Source: Akanthomyces muscarius
Lineage: Eukaryota > Ascomycota > Sordariomycetes > Hypocreales > Cordycipitaceae
Direction of reading: 5' to 3'
DNA length: 64,000 nt
Assembly: GCF_028009165.1 (NCBI RefSeq)
Contig: NC_079243.1
Location: 2,914,001-2,978,000 of the forward strand
In this document: positions 48,671-62,179 of the stretch, piece after piece
How positions within the stretch are numbered: position 1 is the first letter of the stretch
How the letters are laid out: every line of letters starts with the position of its first letter
The notes under the pieces: generated by a model
What the model was told of the DNA's origin: nothing
Databases searched by the model: none
The model's input: the letters and a program-made list of their open reading frames with translations, nothing else
Position numbers and translations under genes: made by a program

Positions 48671-49463
48671 TGCGCTATTGGGGGATAGCAAACATCTGCG
48701 TCGGATATGTATATAGGCGTGGTCAATGTCGCCGCATGGGCAACTTCGGGGTATTTCGAGGTGGTTGCTGACAAGAGGACCGCGATGCAAGCCGCGGTCT
48801 GTGAAGTCGCCTTTGGGACCACCGCTGTTTCGGTTGTGCCTTGTAGAGAGTGGCGTTCGCCAGGTGGCGGCAGAGGAGTACGAGAGTCCTGCCGGTAGGA
48901 AGAAGCGGCCGAATCGTAGGGAGGTGAGGGCGAGATCTAGCGGTTACAGGAGCAAAAGAGACAGGTTTGAGCACCTGATGTGACGGACATGGGTGTAGCA
49001 GCGCATGGGGAATGGAGGCGGCGTTGCGTCGCACTTGAATTACAGCATGACCGTCGGCCCTGTCAAAGCGCCACAGTACGTTGCTTGGGAACAGCTGTGG
49101 CTAGTGACATCACCTGACTCGACTGGTGGACGTCATTCCATGGCGCTGCGGGCGGAGGCCACTGAATACCTTAGGCAGGCGGCCATTGTTAGCGGGCAAC
49201 GGCGCTACAGAAAGCTCTCCCCGCCAGTACGCTGCCTGTGGCTAGTGAGCTGCTGCAACCACCCGCCCTTGACCACTGGCGGGACGAGCTTCCTTGCGGC
49301 TCCAACACTCCACCCTCCACCTACCTACTGACGACAGCAACCGGCCATTTGCTTGCACCGGCACCGCGGCGATTCATCGACACTCACGGCCTCGTCCTCA
49401 ATCTCTCGCCCTCCATCCCGTCTCCTTCTCCCGCAACCCCACGACACATACACAACCGCCAGC
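48671..49463. other. divergent promoter between NIPA-like gene and vma4
   Basis: 793 bp between divergent start codons, with CCA/CT-rich sequence just before the V-ATPase gene (about 49290-49460). No further gene seen. Confidence 0.6.
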
Positions 49464-50335
49464 ATGTCGCAACACGCATTGTCCGACCAGCAGGTGCGCC
49501 ATGATCCCCGGGGGAGCAGTGGGAAGCCGACAGCATTGGCCTATCCCCTCCCCCATCTCCCATGCCCGATGCCGGCGCCGACCAAACACCAATGTAGCTA
49601 ACAGGGACACAAAATGACAGGTCGACAATGAGCTCCGCAAGATGACGGCGTTCATCAAGCAAGAGGCCATGGAAAAGGCGCGCGAGATTGAAATCAAGGC
49701 CAACGAGGAGTTTGAGATTGAAAAGTCCAAGCTGGTCCGCCAGGAGACGGACGCCATCGACGCCACGTACGAGAAGAAGTTCAAGCAGGCCACCATGTCG
49801 CAGCAGATTACGCGCTCGACCGTCGCCAACAAGACCCGCCTGCGCGTGCTCGGCGCCCGCCAGGAGCTGCTGGACAGCATATACGAGGCCACGCGCAAGC
49901 AGCTCGCCGGCGGCATCAAGGACAAGGGCAAGTACCAGAAGATGCTGACGGGCCTGGTCCTCGAGGGCCTGTACACGATGAACGAGGCCGACGTCCAGGT
50001 CCGCGGCCGCAAGAAGGACGCCGACGTGGTCAAGAAGGCCCTCGACGACGCTGCCAAGACGTATAAGAAGGAGGTTGGCAAGGACGTCAAGCTGACCCTC
50101 GACGAGGAGAATGCCGTACCAGACGCGAGGTGGGTTTACAGACAGTAGATGCCAGGCTGTGCCGTTTGCTAACTTGTTGTGCAGTGCTGGTGGTGTCATC
50201 ATTGTCGGCTCCAAGGGCAAGATTGAGATTGACAACACCCTCGAGACCCGCCTCAAGCTGCTCGAGGACTCGGCCGCCCCCGCTGTTCGCGAGACCCTGT
50301 TTGGAAAGAATGAGAACCGCAAGTTCTACGACTAA
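49464..50335 (+). CDS. vma4: V-type H+-ATPase subunit E (V1 stalk)
   Basis: Peripheral-stalk subunit of the vacuolar proton pump; it pairs with subunit G to hold the catalytic head to the membrane sector. Three exons (49464-49493, 49621-50129, 50185-50335) give 229 residues, the standard length. The 10-codon first exon (MSQHALSDQQ) splices to VDNELRKMTAFIKQEA, the canonical N-terminal stalk helix. A long charged coiled coil covers about 12-110. The globular C-terminal domain ends with GGVIIVGSKGKIEIDNTLE and TRLKLLEDSAAPAVRETLFG, both strongly conserved. It is convergent with the next gene, 347 bp apart. Confidence 0.95.
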
Positions 50336-50682
50336 GGCTGCGCCGTCAGCTTTGCCTGTTGGAAAAAGATGGTGCCCCTACAAAAGGCGTGGTTGTTGGC
50401 ACTGTGAAAGCAGTACTTGGCTGGGCTGGGCTGGGCTGGGCCTGGGGAGGAGTGGCGCACACACTGCATGTTGCCCGTATTCCTAATCGTCTGCATTGTT
50501 GATTTTTGGCCTGGTTTTTGAAACTCTTTTTTTTTTTATCTAGCTTAGAGGTTGTATCATAAACATTCCTATACGTCTTGTCCCATGTACCTGTGATGCA
50601 TTGACATTGTAAACCCGGGTATCTTATAGTCCTACACTGGCATGGGTCGTTTCAATTGTCAAAGAAAGATCAGTCGGCGACG
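50336..50682. other. convergent 3' intergenic region
   Basis: 347 bp between the stops of vma4 and the CANIN-like gene. Includes a CTGGG pentamer repeated four times (50421-50440) and a T-run at 50528-50538. Confidence 0.6.
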
Positions 50683-52553
50683 CTATCCACCTCTGACTAC
50701 GATGGAATCCAGAACAATTTCCTCTAGCTCCGGCTTAGGTTCTGGCTCATGTTCTGGCTCTGGTTCCGGCTCTCGCTTTGGCTCTGGTTCCTGTTTCGGT
50801 GCGAGCTTCGGAGAGGGAGCTTTTTTTCGGAAGAAGCTCTTCATGAACTCCTGCTGTCTGGGCAGGTCCTTTTTCTGCTTCTTCTCCTGGCCGGGCACGT
50901 CAAAGATGCTCTTGGCACGCTTGCGGCGCGTGCGGACCGTGTGCGTGACGCGCTTCTGCACCCACTCGACGACCGACTTGGCCTCGGTGCGCGCGAGCTT
51001 CATGCCCGTGTCGTTTGTGCGGCGCCAGATCTCGTTGAGCCGGGCGGCGAGCTCGTCGACATCCGCGTTGAACTCGTCCTCGGCGTCGGTGTCGTCGTCG
51101 GGGGCAAAGGCGATGACGGAGCCGTCGTCGACGGCCATGTCGAGGATGAGGATGGCGGCGCGCAGCTCGGCGAACTCGGTGGCCGGGCCGACCTGGAACT
51201 CGGGCTGCGCGAGGCGGTCAATGATGGTCGGCAGCGTGACGACCTCTTCGGGGGCGCGGCGCGCGAGGGAGGCGTCGTGGAAGAGAAAGGTGACGGCGAG
51301 GCGCCGGCGGAGGTCGTGGGCGCGGGGTGGGCTGGTGGGGAGGCAGAGGAGGGCGTTGATGCGGATGCATTGGGAGGAGAAGTTGCTTTGCAGCAGGGCG
51401 CATGTGTCATGGCACTGTACATGTTAGACGGTTCCGTGTGTTGCGTGCGGTTGAGACTTACAAACGAGTCCCATTCTTCGGGTGGGATGGTCTTGATGAT
51501 GGCTTTGAAGGTGTCTTCGAACTGGCTATCGATATCGACATTGGCAATGATGAGCCGGTCCATGGCCATTCGGAGTAATGATTGCAGCAAATATCTTCTG
51601 GTTTCCAGTGGCAACGCCGGCGATATGTCCTTGAGGAGCGTTAGGATGGCGAGAAGGGGAGCCCAGTCGCGGCCTTTATAAACGTCTTCACCAACCTTGG
51701 AGACGCTGATTTTACCACGCTCCAGAGACACATCGTCGACTCCTAGTCGTACCCAGATTGATTTCAAAAGATTTGGTGTAAACAGCGAGGCTATTTGATC
51801 GGGGCAAATGAGAATAAGATTGCACAGCTCTGTGCGAGCCACCGTCGACTTGGCCACGCAAATCTCCTCCAGGACCCAAAGAAATATAGGCTCCGGCATG
51901 CCTCCCTGGCTCCCGACCACATTGAACGGAACGCCGGATATGAGGTTCTGCTCGCGCACCCGCTGGTTCCCCTTGGTCAGCAGGCTCCACGGACTCTGCA
52001 TCGCCTCCGGCGGCGGTTTCGTCGCGGCCGGCGCATCAAAGTCTGCCTGGAAGAAACAGTACCGCAGCTCCTGGTGGCCCGGGTCCGCCCTCTGGACCGC
52101 CCTCAGCACCTTTTGCGCATCTCTGCCCCTTTCGCTGCTAACAATGTCGGAGAGCACGCTTTGCGAGGCCGGGAGGGCGCCGCCCGTGCCTGGCGTGGAT
52201 GGCGCGGTCCTCTCCCTCACAGCCTCTTGCGCGCGGAGCGAGCTCGCCTGCAGGGCCGTGTCGCGGCGCGCATCCTTGGCGAGCGCCTTGAGGTCGAAGC
52301 GGTGCTTGGGGATGATGGTGAGCGGCGACCTGTGCAGCGTGGTGGTGTGGGCGGCGCGTTTGGCCTGCGGCGTGGCGAGGAGCTGGTCGGCATGGCGCGG
52401 CGCGGCGCGGGGACGCGGCCCGCCGAGGAGCGTGGAGAGGTCCTCGAGCGAGTTGTCGGAGAAGCCGCTGTCGCTGCCCTCGTCGTCGGAGGCGGCGATT
52501 TCTTTGCCGCGGTTGGGGGGCGTCTGCGGCCTGCCAAGTGGTGATGAGGCCAT
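50683..52553 (-). CDS. nuclear protein, tentative CANIN-domain (SMC5/6-associated) family
   Basis: 607 residues from two exons (52553-51462, 51414-50683; 48-nt intron). The N-terminal ~170 residues are disordered and Ser/Asp-rich (SDDEGSDSGFSDNSLEDLST), with PQTPP and basic patches. Residues ~170-480 are helical and repetitive (LLTKGNQRVREQNLISGVPF, LWVLEEICVAKSTVARTELC, LETRRYLLQSLLRMAMDRLI). The C-terminal third has an acidic stretch (DDDTDAEDEFNADVDELA), a basic predicted nuclear-localisation patch (RTRRKRAKS) and a Glu/Pro-Lys tail. The helical layout recalls the fungal CANIN (coiled-coil SMC6 and Nse5 interacting) domain proteins, which would suggest a DNA-repair role; I assign this only from recollection of the pattern. 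Conserved across fungi of unknown function is the safe reading. Confidence 0.7.
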
Positions 52554-55500
52554 GCGGTTGTTGCGAACAAGGTCCTGTGATGCTCTCCAGATGATGAAGC
52601 AGCGGGTTTGTGTGTGCGGCTCTGGGTCGGCAGAGGTGTCTCAATACTAGTCTATACGGCCGCAATTCCACATTGTGCAGATTTTATATACGAGGCGTGG
52701 CGTTGTATGTTGATTGTGATGAACAAAGTCGTTGGCCCACAGCCAGATCTGACCCCACTTGACCACCAAGAGGTTCCCGTTGTGCGATCTACCCGGGAGG
52801 GTTGTGACGACACGCAATATGATGGATGAGCATTCTTGTCTTTACTTGTACGGATCACGGTCGTTCTGTTGTCCTATATATGTTTTTTGCTTTGATTCCT
52901 TCTATCCAGGCATCTAGTCTAGGGGTCGTAACTCATATTGAGCCGGCCTAGTCGGTGTTGTTGCTGTTTTGCTGTTGTTCGTGTGACGAGTGATATCCGT
53001 CAACTAAGAGTAGCACACCACGAGCGTGCATGGTGCGCCTGTCCCTGCACACGGTTTAACAACACACCGCACAAACAGATGATAACAGTCACACACTGAC
53101 GCGATAGCCGGACTCAATCATACATGACGAGTTTGAAACTGGGCCTTGCTCACAGCGTCATTGAATCCAGCGAGGCACTGTGTGAGGTGCACTGCGGAGC
53201 ACGGCTGCCAAGAAAAGCTTAAAAGCCGCGGAGTTGGCAGTGCGACAATACTTGTGGCGGGACGGCTTCCGCGTAAAATGCCCAGATGAATTTAAGATTG
53301 GACCGTGGCGCAGCTTCTGAGGAGCGCTGGGGTCGTGAAATGGTCGTCGAGGTCCAGATTAAACAGCGCCTCGGCGAGCGAATACAGAGCGAAAATAAAT
53401 CGTCACCCACTGCCACGCAATGTGAGTATCGGATGGCCAGCCAGCCCAACGGGACAGATACGTCTGAGCTTGTCTCAGAAGTCGGTACAGTGGGCACAGA
53501 GCTGGACGAGTCGGCGAGGCATTGGGAAGACGTGGGTCTGCGAGTACCAGCATGCAAAACTCGCCCTCGCTCTTTCGGGGGAAAAGACCCGCCCGCACAG
53601 CCGGATGGGCAACGATGGAGAATCTAACGTTAGTTAATAATTGCTACTGGTGCACGGGTTGAAGGCATTCATGCAGGCCGACTCCTTGCCTGGGTCCGGG
53701 GTCGCTGTGGCTTGCAGGAGGGGCGCAGCGCAGCCCAGGAAAGCTGGTTGTGTCTTGTTGGCGAGTCGCGACCGCAATGCTATGTAGAATGCATGGTGAA
53801 TATCAAAGACAAGGTTGTGTTCTGCTACAAGAGCAGTGATGGCCTGCGCATCGAATGGCCTGGGGGGGTCGGCCATTGTCTTGGAGTGATGGTGCCAACG
53901 GGGACGGGCCGGAAGATAATAAGGTGGCACTGTGTGGCAAGCTTAATTGACAGGTTCCCGGAGCTGCTGGGCGAAACAACAACATGCCGGTAAAACGAAG
54001 AACGATAATAATGTACTGAGTACGGAGTATGCTGATGATTATCAAAATCAATGGAGAATGGGAATGGGACCCAACGATCAGCGCCGCAGGCTGCCAGGTC
54101 AGCCAGGTGAATTACCTGTCACGCGTGTGCCCGTGTACTGATAATAATGCACCGATAATGCGGACAACAGGCATGACGGAAGTGCGAGAGGCCGAGGGGC
54201 GTCGTGAATCGTTGCTAATTAGGTTGGAGACGGTCAAGGACGAGACGAGTCCGAGTCGAGGTAAATCCGAGGGAGCCACGCTGTGGTGAGGCTTGGTGTC
54301 CACAACACACTCAGGCAGACGGGTGACAGACTGAGGGCGCGGGGAGCGATGCGACATATTGGGCGCCAAATAAGCAAGCCTGGATCAATTGACTCTGCGC
54401 ACGGGTAGACGTTCATCTTCTTTTGAAAGTCTCTGTGCGTGCGAAGCGCGACAGAGAATGAAATGGTCGGCGCGGCCATGCCAATGCTGTCTCAGCCCAG
54501 CGGCGAGGAACGTGAGCGGCAAGGCTGGCCTGGCGACAGAAGCCCCGGCAAAAGATTTTCCAGGGCGATTTTGGCATTCTTTTCAGTGCACGTAGGCAAG
54601 AAATGGTTGGCGCTGGGCCGTCGAGCAAGGGCCCGCCGTGGCCCGCCGATCCGTGTCGGGCTGGCATTTAGGAACTGGGCCGTTGAAACTCGACAGGACA
54701 GTGGTGTTTGAGCATAATTTGAAATGCTACCATCTCATCTGTGGTATTTGAAACCGATTTCTTTGCAGAAGATGCATTTCTGGATGAGTTGCCACATGAG
54801 ATTGAGGACGTGCAGGTGGGAAAGCTACATAAAAGGAACAAAAATAAGACGGAAATGGAAAAGAAATAAAATAAAAATAAATAAGGGCCCCTAATAAATG
54901 TGTCCGGCGGGCAAGCAGCCCCTGGGTTCGGAGATGGGATCGGCAAGATGGCCGGACAGTACCAGTACATTGGTCGCTGCGTCACTGAGCCATGCTTGCT
55001 ACAGATTCATCTACAAGTGTCAGTAAATTTAGGGTTGCAAAAACAAAGCTGCATCTGGAACCATGTTTTCTCATCACAAGGCTGAAGATGTTCGGTCAGC
55101 CCGCCTGGCCGCCTTGTCGACGTGGTCAGCAGCCTCGGAGTCTTTTGTTCGTATTAGTCTGGGCTCGGATACTTGGAAGTGCCCGTCGCGCCCGAGACTG
55201 CCGGTGTATTCACTTGACAGGAGGGAAGGGGAGGTACCTGAGCCCGGTTAACACCGCGACGAGGTACTTGTGGACGTTGACCCCGCTAGGCAACTCCGCC
55301 GTGGGCGCGGCGTGGCGCTGCGCTGCGCTACTGGGTACGCTGCAGAGGCTCAGGGGCTTGTTTTGGTTTTTTTTGCCAAGGACCTTGATATTTGCTTGGT
55401 AATGCCAGGGTCTTGGGCAGGGGACCAATGGAGGAAGATGCGAATGTGTTCATCCCGAGTGTTGCTGGATGGGAGAGCGGCAGCAAAACAGAGTGACGTG

Positions 55501-56723
55501 CTGTCGACAGGACGGGGTTTCTACTGATATACTAAAGATGTGAACGGTAATGATAAACCAACCATCTGGAAACGAAACAGAGTTTTGAGTTTGGCGGGAA
55601 TGCATCAGAGACAAATGGCTGGTTCTTCGTATCATGGCGCGAGGCAGCGGGCAGACAAGACCATCGTCAGCGCATCGAGAAAGACTAATTTACCCAAGCA
55701 GCGGATTTCCACCAGGGCCCTGTTTGTCAGCGGGTCAGGATGTCTTTTTCCCTCTTCTTTTCTGGCACCGCTTCGTTTTCTTGCGAGGTTATACCAGACT
55801 CGGATGGTCCGGATGCCAGGGTCTTTGCTGTGGAAGCTGGCAGCGAGCTTATAGCGGACTTTAGTGAGCATCTTGCCCCGATTAAGCCCGGCCGTAGCGA
55901 ATTACAGTGGGTGCGGCATAAACCCGCCACTGAAAAGCGCGCTGGCTTTCCAGTGGGAGAGTCGCGCTAGAGGGCGACCTGGCCAATGGGTGCTGCTGCA
56001 CGCACGACGGGACCTGCAAGCCAGTCAGCCCAGCAGCCCAGTTGCCCAGCTAGCATTTTTTTTTTTGGCAGCCCAGCGCCCGCCCGCCCCAGCAGCCCAG
56101 CAGCACCACCCTGAACAGACTAACAGCACGCAAAGTGAGCACTGAGCAGTGAGCACCCACTCAAGCCACTCCTCCTGGAACCCCCATCCCCCCCAAGCCG
56201 CCAGCCCGCCAGCCCGCCTGCACCACCCAAATCTCGCTATGCTGGCCTCTCTCGCTCGCCAAATGCTTACCTGAGCCTTCCTCTTTCTCTCCCCGTTGTC
56301 CAGCTCGCCTCTACATCCGCTCGCTCCGTCGTTTGCCTCCGATCGACTCGGCCCCTTCATCTCGCTTCTTTCTTTTCCTCCTCGCAGCAGCCGAAACGGC
56401 TTCCCCTCTGTGCTCCTCTGTGAATTGCATTCTACACCGGTCGCGCTAGTCTTGCCGCTCCCTCTCCCTTAACTCGGCGCGTCTCGCTTCCTCCCCCATT
56501 CGACTGGCACCGTGTTCCAGGAGGCTCTGTCCAGGATACACACGCACCTCGAGAGAAGTTTATCCAAACAGCGAAGAAACCAAGAAAAGGCGACAACCGA
56601 GCCTGCTACCCGACTACGTTTTCCCGCTGCATCGGCTTAGACAACCTCGACTTGCCAAACGACACCCTGGGCTGGCCAAACCAAAGGGCCTAACCGGCGC
56701 ATGTTCGCCCCTGCCCACGCACC
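52554..56723. other. intergenic, 5' leader of the flippase gene
   Basis: 4.2 kb with short unrecognisable frames. One TACGGAGTA copy is at 54021-54029. From about 56000 the sequence becomes C/T-rich with a T-run at 56057-56066, as expected of a long 5' leader before the flippase start at 56724. No RNA gene or mobile element seen. Confidence 0.5.
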
Positions 56724-59700
56724 ATGCCCGATTCCTTAACCCCAGAGGCCGCTGCCAACGGCGCGGACCTCGACAAGGTTCAAACACAACGAGCTCGATG
56801 GGCTACGCGCAGAATGACAATCAAGAGCGGCAGCACCAAGCGCCGCTCCCTCCTCAATCGACACAACCGCAAAAAGTCGTCGGCTAGCGAAAAGAGTGTC
56901 GGCGCCCCTGGCGGCGACGGTGGCCACGGTCCCTTCTCCATTGGCGACGACAACGACGAGAACGATGCCGAAGCCTCCGAAGACGAGGTGGAAGAAGATC
57001 CCGACAAGCGTACCCTCTTCTTCAACCTGCCCCTGCCCGACGACATGCTCGACGACGAGGGAAACCCTTCCACCAGCTACGCCAGAAACAAGATCCGAAC
57101 TGCCAAATATACCCCATTATCCTTTATACCCAAGAACATTTGGTTCCAGTTCCACAACGTCGCCAACATTTTCTTCCTCTTTGTCATTATCTTGGTTGTA
57201 CGTATAACGACATCATCCCGTGCTTGGCCCCCTGCTCACGCATCTACAGATCTTCCCCATCTTTGGTAGTGTCAACCCTGGACTCAGCGCCGTTCCTCTA
57301 ATCGTCATTATCTGCCTCACCGCCATCAAGGATGCCATTGAAGATTACCGACGAACAGTCACCGATATTGAGCTCAACAACGCACCTGTCCATCGTCTGA
57401 TGAACTGGGACAATGTCAATGTCGAAGTCGGCGACGTCTCCACCTGGAGAAGAATAAAAAAGGCCACGTCCCGATTCTTTGGTGGCATTTGGTACGCCAT
57501 TCAGAGCATGTGGTCCAAGCAGGCTAGGCAAAAGAGAATCGAGCGCAAAGCCAAGGCCAATGGAATAGAAGAGGAGGAACCCCGACCCTCGGTCGAGACG
57601 CAGCGGACGCGCATGTCTATTCGTCAGTCCATCAACTCTCACTTCGGACACAGAGAGTCCACCCACGAGGATATTCAGATGACCCCTGTGCCTTCTCCTT
57701 CGCCCACCGGCCACATCAAGATCCAGGAGCCGGCCAAGCCCGACAATGCACGCCTTGCCGCCATGCAGGATATGAAGACGGACATTATCAACTACAGACG
57801 CGCTCCAACAAATGCGCGTTTCAAAAAGGATGCCTGGAAAAACATCGTCGTCGGTGATTTCGTCCGTATCTACAACGACGACGAACTGCCCGCCGACGTC
57901 ATCATCCTCGCCACGTCTGACCCTGACGGTGCATGCTACGTCGAAACCAAGAATCTGGACGGCGAGACCAACCTCAAGGTTCGCCAGGCCCTTCGATGCG
58001 GCCGCACTCTCAAGCACGCCCGCGACTGCGAACGATCCGAGTTTATCGTCGAAAGCGAAGCACCCCAGTCCAACCTCTACAAGTTCAACGGCGCCATCAG
58101 ATGGAAGCAAAATATTCCCGGCTACGAGGACGACGAGCGCGAGGACATGACTGAGGCCATCACCATTGACAACCTGCTTCTCCGAGGCTGCAACCTGCGC
58201 AACACCGACTGGATTCTCGGCGTCGTCGTCTACACTGGCCACGACACCAAAATTATGATGAACACTGGCATGACTCCCTCCAAGCGTGCCAGAATCGCCC
58301 GAGAAATGAACTTCAACGTCGTCTGCAACTTTGGTATCCTCTTCATCATGTGCTTGGTGTCAGCCATTATCAATGGAGCCGCCTGGGCCAGAACCGACAC
58401 GTCCAAAAACTTTTTCGATTTTGGATCCATCGGTGGCAGCCCCCCCGTCACCGGCTTCATCACGTTTTGGGCTGCTATCATCAACTTCCAAAATTTGGTA
58501 CCCATCTCGCTTTACATTACTCTGGAGATTGTCCGTACACTACAAGCTGTTTTCATCTTCAGCGACGCCGAGATGTACTACGAACCAATCGACCAACCTT
58601 GCGTCCCCAAGACATGGAACATTTCCGATGATGTCGGCCAGATCGAATACATCTTCTCCGACAAGACTGGTACCCTAACGCAAAACGTCATGGAGTTCAA
58701 AAAGGCTACCATCAACGGACATCCATACGGCGAGGCTTACACCGAAGCGCAGGCGGGTATGCAAAAGCGCGCTGGCATTGACGTCTCTACTGAATCTGAT
58801 CGCATCCGCGCCGAAATTGCCGAAGCCAAGGTCCAATCCATCGCCGGCCTGCGCAAGATCTACGACAACCCTTATTTCTACGATGACTCTCTCACCTTTG
58901 TGGCCCCTGATTTCGTCGCCGATCTGTCTGGCGAGTCTGGCAGCGCGCAAAAGGAAGCCAACGAGACCTTTATGCTTGCACTGGCTCTCTGCCACAGCGT
59001 CATCGCAGAAAAGGCGCCCGGTGATCCACCACGCATGTTGTTCAAGGCTCAGTCTCCCGATGAGGAAGCTCTTGTCGCCACCGCACGCGACATGGGTTTC
59101 ACGGTTCTTGGAAGCTCTGGTGATGGCATTGATGTCAACATCATGGGCGAGGACCGTCACTACCCGATTCTCAATACCATCGAGTTCAACTCTACCCGCA
59201 AGCGAATGAGCTCGATTGTCAAGATGCCCGATGGCCGCATCGTTATCTTCTGCAAGGGTGCCGACTCGGTCATCTATTCTCGTCTCAGGAAGGGAGAGCA
59301 GCGTGAGCTCCGCCAAGAAACCGCCGAGCACTTGGAAATGTTTGCTCGTGAGGGTCTCCGCACGCTTTGCATCGCCATGAAGGAAATTACCGAGGAGGAA
59401 TACCGGTCTTGGAAGAAGGAACACGACCTGGCTGCTTCGGCTCTGGAACACCGCGAAGAGAAGCTGGAGGCCGCAGCCGAGCTTATTGAACAGGACTTCC
59501 TACTTCTGGGTGGTACCGCTATCGAGGATCGCCTCCAGATTGGCGTCCCCGACACCATTGAGCTCCTCGGACAAGCTGGTATTAAACTCTGGGTCCTGAC
59601 CGGCGACAAGGTTGAAACCGCCATCAACATTGGTTTCTCTTGCAACCTGCTCAACAACGACATGGAGCTCATTCATCTCAAGGTGGACGAGGAAGCTGAC

Positions 59701-61359
59701 GACGACGTCTCCGACGACATGCTGCTAGACGAGCTGGAAAAGGAGCTGGATCAGCACCTCAACCACTTCGGCATGACGGGCAGCGACGAGGAACTCAAGG
59801 CCGCCAAGAAGAACCACGAGCCCCCTGGCCCCACGCATGGACTGGTCATTGACGGCTTTGCTCTCCGATGGGCTCTCCACGACCGACTCAAACAAAAGTT
59901 CCTGCTCCTCTGCAAGCAGTGCCGTTCGGTTCTCTGTTGCCGTGTCAGCCCCGCCCAAAAGGCTTCGGTTGTTGCCATGGTCAAGAATGGTCTCGACGTC
60001 ATGACCCTCTCTATCGGTGACGGTGCCAACGACGTGGCCATGATCCAAGAGGCCGATGTCGGTGTCGGTATCGCTGGTCTGGAAGGCCGACAAGCCTCCA
60101 TGTCTTCTGATTACGCCATTGGCCAATTCCGCTTCCTGCAGCGCCTGGTTCTCGTCCACGGACGCTGGTCCTACCGTCGTTTGGCTGAGAGTATCAGCAA
60201 CTTTTTCTACAAGAACATGGTTTGGGTGTTTGGCTTGCTGTGGTTCCAAATCTACTGCGATTTCGACATTACCTATCTCTTCGAGTACAGCTACATCATC
60301 ATGTTCAACCTGTTCTTCACCTCGGTCCCCGTCGGCGTCCTTGGTGTTCTCGACCAGGATGTTTCAGACAAGGTCTCGCTGGCTGTCCCTGAGCTCTACC
60401 GGACGGGTATCGAACGTCTGGAGTGGACGCAGAGAAAGTTCTGGCTCTACATGTTTGACGGTGTCTACCAGTCGGTCATGGCCTTTTACGTGCCCTACCT
60501 CATCTTTAGCAACTCCCGCCCTGTTACGTTCAACGGTCTCGCTGTCGATGACCGATACCGACTCGGTGCCTATGTCGCCCACCCTGCTGTGTTGACCATC
60601 AACGGCTACATCATGATCAACTCGTACAGATGGGACTGGCTTATGCTGCTGATTATCGCCATTAGTGACTTGTTTGTCTTTTTCTGGACCGGTGTCTACA
60701 CTTCGTTTACGTCTTCATCTACGTTCTACAAGGCCGGCGCTGAGATTTACGGAGAGGCGTCCTTCTGGGCCTGTTTCTTCATCGTTCCCGTCCTCTGCCT
60801 GTTCCCTCGCTTTTCCATCAAAGCCCTGCAGAAAGTCTTTTACCCTTACGACGTTGACATTGTTCGCGAGCAAGTCTTTATGGGCAAGTTTGACTACCTG
60901 AAGGAGCCTAAAGAAAAGGATGATGGCAAGACGGACTCGAGGAGCCAAGGATCCCACGGCAGCTCCAAGAGGAGCTCGAGAAAGTCCAAGCACATGCAGT
61001 ACGCCAGCGTCGACGAGGATCTGCGACCCATCTACCCGCCTTCCACGGTGACGCGAGAGACGTACAACGGGGCACACAGCCAGCAAGGAAGTGCCGACAC
61101 GACGAATATGCAACGGTACTCGGTTGAGAACCCCATGCACCGCATCTCGACAGACCGCCCGCGACCCTCGTTTGACCGCATGCGCGCCTCGTACGACCGC
61201 ACACGCGCCAGTTTCGAAGCCAGCAACGATTTTACTTCGGCTGCTCGCCTGTCGCGGATCGAGTCGTCACATTCGCGTGGGCATTCGCACTCGCACTCGG
61301 GCATGATTCGCAGCCGCCTTCGTGCCCTGTCGTCCTTGTCCAAGAAGTCGGACGCCTAG
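56724..61359 (+). CDS. dnf1: P4-type phospholipid-translocating ATPase (flippase), Dnf1-like
   Basis: Flips aminophospholipids and phosphatidylcholine to the cytosolic leaflet at the plasma membrane and late secretory membranes, normally with a Cdc50/Lem3 partner (not in this window). Two exons (56724-57197, 57250-61359; 52-nt intron) give 1527 residues, matching fungal Dnf1/Dnf2. Motifs: acidic N-terminus with NIRTAKYTPLSF-type start (KIRTAKYTPLSFIPKN), DGET at 395-398, PISL in helix 4 at 576-579 (P4 signature in place of PEGL), DKTGTLTQN with phosphorylated D629, and GDGANDVAMIQEADVGVG starting at 1081. The long Ser/Arg/His-rich C-terminal tail is typical of regulation by kinases (inference). 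The start has a CACCATG context and lies 5' of the conserved domain. Confidence 0.93.
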
Positions 61360-62179
61360 TGGCCGTCTGAGCGCCTCTCGTCCGGGCGCGACTCTTGACC
61401 CGAGACGTGCGTTTCGCTTGTACATAATCGATGATGCATAATGTCACCATTTCTTTACTATTTCGCCAGCGGAGCGGCGCCATCTTCACCAGCCTTGGCA
61501 CCGGCACTGCTTGTTGACGACTTGCATGAGCCATTTACGGGCACCCTTGGGTACTACATCTTTACAACACTGGTTGGAATACAAACAAACGGAAGCGAGC
61601 CTGTGTACTTGCCGACACAAGTCTTCTTGGGAGGGATCTTTGCGGGTTGCCTTTACACATTCGTACTGGCGTTGTCTCCTTTTGCAGCTGATTTGCACTC
61701 CATCCTATTTTCGACATGCGCTTCTCATATATTTTTACACCCACATCACTTCCCTTTCCTTTAATTGCGAGCATCTTGGAATTTCTCACTGCATTTGACA
61801 AGTCTGCCACACCAATCACCACCCTTTCCTTATTACATCTGTTTTCTTTTTCTATACACCTCGAGTTCTTCTTTATTCGACTAGGCTGCCGTGAAGGATG
61901 GAGGACGTGAGCAGTCGCGGCGTTTTTTGTGATTTTCTCGGAGGGATGCCGTTTTTTTTTGTACGAGAGGAGGAAAGCAAAATCCGACTTGATTATTCCG
62001 CGTGCTTTGATTGACTTGTTTGGAACAAAAATTCGGGAGGCAGCGAGAAGAATAGCGACAGAGACGGATATCAAAATGTATATAGCATTATCCAACTCGA
62101 AGCGTTCAGAGGAGGAGCATTTTTGGAGACGCATGAGAATAGAGAAATATCTTGAACTGATTCCAAACGGAAGCGCGTG
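61360..62179. other. intergenic, 3' end of the flippase gene
   Basis: Becomes AT-richer from about 61690. A 3' untranslated region for the flippase is expected here. A plus-strand frame at 61929-62180 with charged helical-looking residues could be an upstream exon of the next gene, but has no recognisable motif. Confidence 0.45.

Noticed and set aside
51795..52650. Long plus-strand frames over the CANIN-like gene
   Set aside because: Shadow frames caused by the GC-rich third positions of the minus-strand gene.
57298..60249. Minus-strand frames of 174-314 codons opposite the flippase
   Set aside because: Antisense shadows of the Dnf1 exon; no independent motifs.
61441..61764. 107-codon frame after the flippase stop
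   Set aside because: Lies in the expected 3'UTR and shows no family features.
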